Under the pieces are notes generated by a model. It made no database searches. It was not told the origin of the DNA and saw only the letters and a program-made list of their open reading frames with translations. Shown piece after piece: positions 5,194-9,370 of a stretch of DNA of 9,370 nucleotides. The translations under genes and the position numbers were made by a program. Positions within the stretch are counted from its first letter, which is position 1. Every line of letters begins with the position of its first letter. The DNA is from an uncultured Muribaculaceae bacterium (GTDB taxonomy: Bacteria > Bacteroidota > Bacteroidia > Bacteroidales > Muribaculaceae), in assembly GCA_910577585.1 (NCBI GenBank), contig CAJTNN010000051.1:1-9370 (forward strand), given 5' to 3'.

Positions 5194-7119
5194 TTATTTA
5201 ACCTTTTTGAGCACCTTCTGGTTTATGACCACGGGATATTTTGCCCGGAGATTGCTGATCCATTCGGTCTCGAGTGCCTCCTGATAGTCGCTGGTGACCT
5301 GTCCGCGCACATCGTTGACATCCTCGGGGGCGTCGATGATGCGGCCGTCGATCATGAAGCATACTGAGTAGTTGGCATTGGGTGAGTTGACCTCTCCGGC
5401 GCCAAACATCAGATTGTCGACCATCGGATTCTGCCCCTGGGCCACGAGTATGCGGTCGATGGTAGCCTCACCTTTATACTCTTTCTTCAGTGTTGCCACA
5501 GCCTCGTCGGCGGGGAGCTCGGCATAGCGGCGCACGATGTCCTGCGCTATCGAGTCATTCTTGGCCTGCACCAGCACACCCTTGGCGCGGGGCTCGGTCC
5601 AGCTGTAATCCTTGCGGTTGGCATCGAAGTAGTCTTGCAGTCCTTCGGCATCTTTCGAGGCCTTGTCCCACACATTCTTCACACTTGCCTCATAGAGCAG
5701 CGAACCGTTGGTGTACTCATGCAGCAGATTGCGGTAGTCGGCATTGTTGGCCTCGAGCCATTCCTCTTCGGCCTCTACGAGGGTCTTGTTCTCAAACGCA
5801 CCCACTGCCGACTCCAGAGCCTTCGAGGCGCCCGGTGCAGCCACACGTGTGCCGTGCATCATCTCGATCAGTCCGCCGAGAGCCACCGGCGTGCGCCCTA
5901 CCTTCATCAGCTCCATCGAGCTGCGGTCAGGGGTCGAGAAGTTGACGTAGAAGAGTGAATCGATGCCGTTGGTGGCCACATATTCTCTGAGAGTGCCCAG
6001 TGTGGCCTGGTTGAGCGAGGCCTTGTGCTTGGCGGCGAGCTGCTCGGTCTGATGCTTCTTCACCAGCTCGAAGCGCTCATCCTGCGGATTGCCGATGCGG
6101 GCAAGTTCGCCGGGCTTCATCTCCTGGAGCGTGGGGGGATCCTTGCGGTCGATCTTGTTGAGGATGTGCCAGCCATAGGCGGTGCGCACAGGCTCGCTGA
6201 TCTGTCCCACGGGGAGGGCGAATGCCACACTGTCGAACTCCTCTACCATCACGCCCGAGCCAAACCACTGAAGCAGGCCACCCTGGCGGGCAGAGTTCTT
6301 GTCGTCAGAATATCGCATGGCCATCTCCTCGAATTTCGAGGGATTGGCCTTGACCACATTGTAGATGCTGTCGATGCGGGCTTTGCGCTCGGCTGCCTGC
6401 TCGGGAGTACCCTCCTGGTCGAGCACCAGAATGTGCGACACACGCACCTGGCCACGGGCCGGACGCTGATTGCCCGATTTGATAAGGTGGTAACCCACCG
6501 GGCTCTCCACCACCTCCGACACCTCGCCGGGCTGCAGCGCGAAAGCCGCCTTCTCAAACGAATAAGGGAACTTACCCTGCGAGATATACCCCATCGAGCC
6601 GCCGCGTCCGCGCGAACTGCGGTCCTGGCTGTAGCGCGCGGCAAGCTCGGCGAAGTCGCCGCCGCTGACCACCACACCGCGCAGACTGTCGAGAGTGGCG
6701 ATGTTGGCCGCGTCGGCCTCGGGATTACGCGATTTGAAATACATGATATGGCTCGTCTGCACCTCGCGGCGGCTGCGGTCGTAAGCCTCCTCCACGAGTG
6801 TCTCCAGATATGCCGAATCCGCCATATACGGAGCCGCGAGATCATGGCGATACTGAGCCATCTCCTGACGGAAAGCGGCCGTCGTGTCGATCCCGGCATT
6901 GCGGGCGTCAGCCACCTTCAGACGATAATTCACAAACATCTCCACATACTCATCTATCGGCTGCGGCGAAAGCTGCTGCTGTGAATTCTTATGATAGAGA
7001 TACTCGAATTCTGACTTGGGGACATCAACACCGTTGACTGTCATTATCACCGGGTCTTTGGCAGCCCATGCCAGGGCACACACACCCATGCCGGCTCCCA
7101 AAAGAAGTTTAGTTTTCAT
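5194..7119 (-). CDS. Exported peptidyl-prolyl isomerase with two parvulin domains
   Basis: A 641-residue SurA/PpiD-like folding factor. Residues 1-20 form a signal peptide (MKTK, then a hydrophobic stretch ending ALAWAA); C14 lacks a lipobox, so a soluble periplasmic protein is likelier than a lipoprotein. Residues 22-118 are a SurA-type N-terminal helical region (VIMTVNGVDVPKSEFEYLY). Parvulin domain 1 spans about 120-215 (TSHIMYF, FAELAARYSQD, GGSMGYIS, FALQPGEVSEVV, GYHLI) and domain 2 about 226-325 (RVSHILV, FEEMAMRYSDD, GGLLQWFGSG, FALPVGQISEPV, GWHIL). The remaining 316 residues have no domain I recognise; they are charged and predicted mostly helical. By family, it assists folding of outer-membrane or secreted proteins in the periplasm. 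It is probably a single-gene unit, with a hairpin after its stop. The window shows no strong consensus promoter upstream. The particular SurA-family subgroup is uncertain. Confidence 0.93.
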   Translation of the reverse strand: MKTKLLLGAGMGVCALAWAAKDPVIMTVNGVDVPKSEFEYLYHKNSQQQLSPQPIDEYVEMFVNYRLKVADARNAGIDTTAAFRQEMAQYRHDLAAPYMADSAYLETLVEEAYDRSRREVQTSHIMYFKSRNPEADAANIATLDSLRGVVVSGGDFAELAARYSQDRSSRGRGGSMGYISQGKFPYSFEKAAFALQPGEVSEVVESPVGYHLIKSGNQRPARGQVRVSHILVLDQEGTPEQAAERKARIDSIYNVVKANPSKFEEMAMRYSDDKNSARQGGLLQWFGSGVMVEEFDSVAFALPVGQISEPVRTAYGWHILNKIDRKDPPTLQEMKPGELARIGNPQDERFELVKKHQTEQLAAKHKASLNQATLGTLREYVATNGIDSLFYVNFSTPDRSSMELMKVGRTPVALGGLIEMMHGTRVAAPGASKALESAVGAFENKTLVEAEEEWLEANNADYRNLLHEYTNGSLLYEASVKNVWDKASKDAEGLQDYFDANRKDYSWTEPRAKGVLVQAKNDSIAQDIVRRYAELPADEAVATLKKEYKGEATIDRILVAQGQNPMVDNLMFGAGEVNSPNANYSVCFMIDGRIIDAPEDVNDVRGQVTSDYQEALETEWISNLRAKYPVVINQKVLKKVK

Positions 7120-7366
7120 GCCTTTATCGGATAGTTCTTGTTATTCTGTCTAATGTAGTCGTTTAAACTTCAATAAGTCGCTCTGACGACTTCTTAGACT
7201 CCTATCCATAATAACGCCCCATCCCACCAAAAATTATAATCACCAAAAAAAATCGCCCCACCACCTCGCCCAACCCCATCATAGACGCCCCGCCCCGCCG
7301 GAAGCGCAGTCCGATCCGTCCGACAAGTCAGACACGTGTTGAGGGGCGCCGTCGCCCAACGCCGTT
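7120..7366. other. Gene-free leader of the parvulin gene
   Basis: No gene, tRNA or clear promoter is visible. The best -7 candidate for the parvulin gene is TACATTAG about 50 bp upstream of its start, with no TTTG at the right distance. A 6-bp stem AAGTCG-CTCTGA-CGACTT lies at about 7175-7192. From 7200 the DNA is unusually rich in C and A on this strand (ATCGCCCCACC, CGCCCCGCCCCGCC). The stretch GTCCGATCCGTCCGACAAGTC at about 7310-7330 is built of short TCCGA-like words. Confidence 0.5.
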
Positions 7367-7573
7367 AAGTTAAGGAAGGGCCTAAATGTCTCATAATCGG
7401 TAAGATGGGGAAAGAATTTAAGGGCGCGGATTTTTTCGCTTGTCGCTACGCGACTGCGCCGCGGATGGGAGGGATTAACGCGGATCCTCTTTGTGCGCTG
7501 GGTTACACGCGGGTGGGGACGGATGCTTCTCGGCGCTGAGCGCCTTGATGCTCGCGGATGGCTGCGCACTCCC
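7367..7573 (+). repeat. Dispersed hairpin repeat, full copy R1
   Basis: A 207-bp unit matching 7841-8047 over its whole length without gaps, at roughly 92% identity by eye; the last 45 bp are identical. It holds two small hairpins, GTCGC-TAC-GCGAC (7442-7454) and GGCGC-TGA-GCGCC (7532-7544), and three GCGGAT(GG) words. The reading frame shared by R1 and R2 on the minus strand is Arg/Pro/Ser-rich and is probably a by-product of the repeat. No transposase is encoded. Confidence 0.9.
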
Positions 7574-7651
7574 TTGAGGGAAGCTGCGGATTGATATGTC
7601 TGGATATTGCTGTATTGACGATAATCAGATGTCGGCACTTGGGAGCGATTA

Positions 7652-7829
7652 GCATCCGGCACCATCCGCGTCGCCACAAGGCGCATAGCGCCGATGTGCC
7701 TGCGTCTCATCCAAATACAAAATGAAAGAGAATCCGCGTTAATCCATTCCATCCGCGCTCGCAACGAGCTGCGTAGCAGCGAGTAAGAGAACGATCCGCG
7801 CCTTAAAATTCCTTCCCCATCTTCCTAAC
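7652..7829 (-). repeat. Dispersed hairpin repeat, inverted copy R3
   Basis: Read on the minus strand this follows the same order as R1: GTTAGGAAGATGGGGAA, GGCGCGGAT, a hairpin, GCGGATGGAATGG, ATTAACGCGGAT, a second hairpin, then GCGGATGG. It is more diverged than R1 versus R2. Its first hairpin (7768-7780) has stem GCTGC/GCAGC instead of GTCGC/GCGAC with the same unit-strand loop TAC. Its second (7680-7692) keeps GGCGC/GCGCC with loop ATA. It lies head to head with R2, separated by 11 bp. Confidence 0.85.
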
Positions 7830-7840
7830 CAAGTCAGCCA

Positions 7841-8047
7841 AAGTTAAGGAAGGGCCTGAATATCTCATAATCGGTAAGATGGTAAAGGAATTTAAGGGCG
7901 CGGAATTTTTCGCTTGTCGCTGCGCGACAGCGCCGCGGATGGGATGGATTAACGCGGATCCTATTTGTGCGCTGGGTTGCACGTAGATGGGGAGGGATGC
8001 ATCTCGGCGCTGAGCGCCTTGATGCTCGCGGATGGCTGCGCACTCCC
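7841..8047 (+). repeat. Dispersed hairpin repeat, full copy R2
   Basis: This is the second direct copy of the R1 unit with no length difference. Hairpins are GTCGC-TGC-GCGAC (7916-7928) and GGCGC-TGA-GCGCC (8006-8018). Stems are identical to R1 while the first loop differs (TGC against TAC). The differences are spread along the unit, so the two copies are not a very recent duplication. Confidence 0.9.
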
Positions 8048-8060
8048 CCTTGATACGGAT

Positions 8061-8128
8061 TTCACGGGAGAACGGGGCTTACGGAAGAACGTAAAAGCCG
8101 TGCTCCCGTCACCACGTTCTCCCATGAA
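8061..8128. repeat. Long foldback with nested and competing stems
   Basis: TTCACGGGAGAACG (8061-8074) is complementary at 13 of 14 positions to CGTTCTCCCATGAA (8115-8128). Inside, GGCTTACG (8076-8083) pairs with CGTAAAAGCC (8090-8099) with a 2-nt bulge. ACGGGAG (8064-8070) can instead pair with CTCCCGT (8103-8109). The outer and alternative stems exclude each other. The element lies between R2 and R5, and is read either way from neighbouring DNA. Confidence 0.6.
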
Positions 8129-8156
8129 AAGGATGTAGTCTCTTGGGGTCGACCAC

Positions 8157-8216
8157 CATCCGGCACCATCCGCGTCGCCAAAAGGCGCATAGCGCCAATA
8201 TGCCCGCGCCCCATCC
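8157..8216 (-). repeat. Dispersed hairpin repeat, inverted part-copy R5
   Basis: This 60-bp segment matches R3 at 7653-7712 (CATCCGGCACCATCCGCGTC, then AAGGCGCATAGCGCC, then CATCC). It holds only the second hairpin, GGCGC-ATA-GCGCC (8184-8196). The rest of the unit is missing, and the sequence turns into the integrase 3' flank. Confidence 0.8.
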
Positions 8217-8306
8217 CTCAGAAGCACCCAATGGGTATAACTCAGCGAAAGTCCTTCGCGGATTACACCGAGAGGGACTTTCTTGTAGAAGTAGCTGATA
8301 AGCTGG

Positions 8307-9233
8307 TTATTTACCAAGAGACTTGAACATTTTGGAGATGCAACGCTTCTTCTGCTCCATGTTTGGATGGACATACAGGTTGAGAGTCGTGGAGATGTCT
8401 GAGTGGCCTAAGAGAACACTGACGGTCTTGTAGTCGCAGTTGCTTTCGATGCAGCGTGTAGCGAATGAGTGGCGCAGACCGTGGAACTTGATTGCCGGAA
8501 TACCAAGCGACTCCATCAATCGCTTATAGTAGCTGCGGTAAGTGCGCGGCTCTATTGGATTACTATCGTTGGAGATAACATAGAATCCGCTATTGACCAC
8601 CTTCATAAGCGGTTTGATGAGTGAGAGGGCTTCTGCGCTCAATGGTATCTCACGGATGGAGTTAGGGGTCTTTGGGTCGTTGATTACCAGTTCAGTGTGC
8701 TTCTTCTCTCCTTCAAGGATATAGATGCGTTCGATTGTTCGCTTCACCTGCAAGGTGCCGGATTGGGGATCAATGTCTTCCCAGCGCAGAGCGCAGATTT
8801 CACCGATTCGAAGGCCTGTGGTAAGACATAAGTAGATGCCCAGGGCCTTGAATGAGAAGTTGGCTTTGATATGATCGAGGATTTTCTTGTGGTTGGCTAT
8901 TGTCAATACTTCGATATCAGCCGGAGCTGTGTTGGTGGGATATTTGATGTCCCACTCTGCATGTTCCATCCACTTGTTCTTAACTCCGTGCTTCATTATC
9001 ATCTTCAGCACAATTAGAATATCTTTGATGGTCTTGACACTCAATCCAGCATTGAGTTTTTCAAGCACAAAGGTCTGAACGGTTGATTCACTCAGTTCGG
9101 TCATGCTGCCGAAGTACGGCAACAGATGGTTCTCAAGCGTCAGCATATAGGCTGCAAATGTTGACCGCTTGACATACGGACGCTTTTCCTCTTTCCAAGC
9201 GTCCGCGATTTCTCTGATAGTCAGATGCGTCAT
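8307..9233 (-). CDS. Tyrosine recombinase / site-specific integrase
   Basis: This DNA strand-exchange enzyme of the XerC/phage-integrase family is 308 residues and complete. Residues 1-100 form the N-terminal core-binding (SAM-like) domain. The catalytic domain holds the full set: R142 in TGLRIGE, K188 in DPKTPNS, H251 and R254 in HGLRHSFATR, H277 in LLGHSDISTTLNLY, and nucleophile Y287. The lack of an extra arm-binding domain or zinc motif is consistent with a simple integrase or invertase. No excisionase, relaxase or phage gene is visible, so the element it belongs to cannot be bounded here. Its 3' side abuts the hairpin-repeat field, and its 5' side carries two short palindromes. It could mobilise an element lying to the right, act on an inverted segment nearby, or be a leftover. 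The coding sequence shows no damage. Confidence 0.95.
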   Translation of the reverse strand: MTHLTIREIADAWKEEKRPYVKRSTFAAYMLTLENHLLPYFGSMTELSESTVQTFVLEKLNAGLSVKTIKDILIVLKMIMKHGVKNKWMEHAEWDIKYPTNTAPADIEVLTIANHKKILDHIKANFSFKALGIYLCLTTGLRIGEICALRWEDIDPQSGTLQVKRTIERIYILEGEKKHTELVINDPKTPNSIREIPLSAEALSLIKPLMKVVNSGFYVISNDSNPIEPRTYRSYYKRLMESLGIPAIKFHGLRHSFATRCIESNCDYKTVSVLLGHSDISTTLNLYVHPNMEQKKRCISKMFKSLGK

Positions 9234-9250
9234 AATGTTTATATTATTGG

Positions 9251-9293
9251 TAATTCTGAAAATTAGAGAATTATAATGATTACCTTAGGTAAT
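9251..9293. promoter_or_regulatory. Two palindromes upstream of the integrase, candidate operator or att site
   Basis: ATTACCT-T-AGGTAAT (9279-9293) is a perfect 7-bp-arm palindrome. TAATTCT (9251-9257) pairs with AGAATTA (9267-9273) around 9 nt. The word GGTAAT also occurs at 9249-9254. A weak -7 match TAATTTTC (9265-9258) lies 24 bp before the start, without a TTTG at the right distance. Autoregulator binding or recombinase core sites would both fit. Bases 9294-9370 hold CACCTTTG (9320-9327), a near match to a -7 box facing right, and no gene. Confidence 0.4.
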
Positions 9294-9370
9294 ATCACTC
9301 AATAATAGGACTTTTGTTCCACCTTTGCGCTTCCCCGGCTTCTCCGACGAGTGGAAACGTATAAAGGTTT

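Noticed and set aside
6025..6984. A 319-codon open frame on the plus strand
   Set aside because: It is antisense to the two-parvulin gene in GC-rich DNA, and its translation is His/Leu/Arg-rich without a family look.
7279..7764. Minus-strand frame rich in Arg, Pro and Ser, with a related frame at 7834-8043
   Set aside because: The similarity between the two frames follows from the R1/R2 DNA repeat, and composition and lack of any domain argue against coding.
7367..8216. CRISPR array
   Set aside because: Repeats are about 200 bp, in alternating orientation and diverged. There are no uniform short spacers and no cas genes.
7961..8374. Minus-strand frame (137 codons) overlapping the integrase 3' end
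   Set aside because: It strings together integrase out-of-frame sequence, R5, the foldback and R2. The middle part (RAYWRYAPFGDADG and on) looks somewhat protein-like but matches no family I know.
9234..9370. tRNA gene as an integration site next to the recombinase
   Set aside because: No cloverleaf, anticodon arm or TTCGA-type T-loop could be assembled on either strand.

Overview
The window reads as a chromosomal stretch of a gut-type Bacteroidota, probably order Bacteroidales and possibly Muribaculaceae. The family-level guess is an inference from protein style, from weak Shine-Dalgarno sites, and from a promoter that fits the Bacteroidetes TTTG / TAnnTTTG pattern. All convincing genes lie on the minus strand, so they are transcribed from right to left.

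Left edge (1-1014). A Panacea/SocA-type (DUF4065) antitoxin-like gene overlaps by ATGA a downstream partner that looks like the N-terminus of a GNAT acetyltransferase. The partner's frame runs into a copy of a dispersed repeat at the window edge, so the pair resembles a toxin-antitoxin module whose second gene has been cut or fused. Upstream of it is a 120-bp non-coding element with imperfect terminal inverted repeats.

Core (1015-7119). clpS, clpA and aat are closely spaced (gaps of about 30 bp) in that transcription order. Together they form a bacterial N-degron (Leu/Phe N-end rule) operon: Aat adds Leu/Phe to N-termini, ClpS recognises them, and ClpA unfolds the substrate for ClpP, which is not in the window. 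Upstream lie thiol peroxidase (tpx) and a 641-aa exported protein with two parvulin domains (SurA/PpiD-like), both plausibly envelope or stress-defence functions. The ppiase-tpx and tpx-clpS spacers share one layout: stop codon, GC-rich hairpin, a four-unit tandem repeat, then the next start codon.

Repeat field (7120-8306). No credible gene is present. The stretch holds at least four copies or part-copies of a roughly 200-bp repeat in alternating orientation, and a further part-copy lies at bases 1-55. Each unit carries one or two small hairpins (5-bp stem, 3-nt loop). The first hairpin shows compensating base changes between copies, which points to selection or shared origin at the level of structure. 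A separate long foldback with competing arms lies at 8061-8128.

Right edge (8307-9370). A complete tyrosine recombinase with all catalytic residues has two short palindromes just upstream. It could belong to an integrated element that extends beyond the window, or act on nearby repeats. Neither is shown here.
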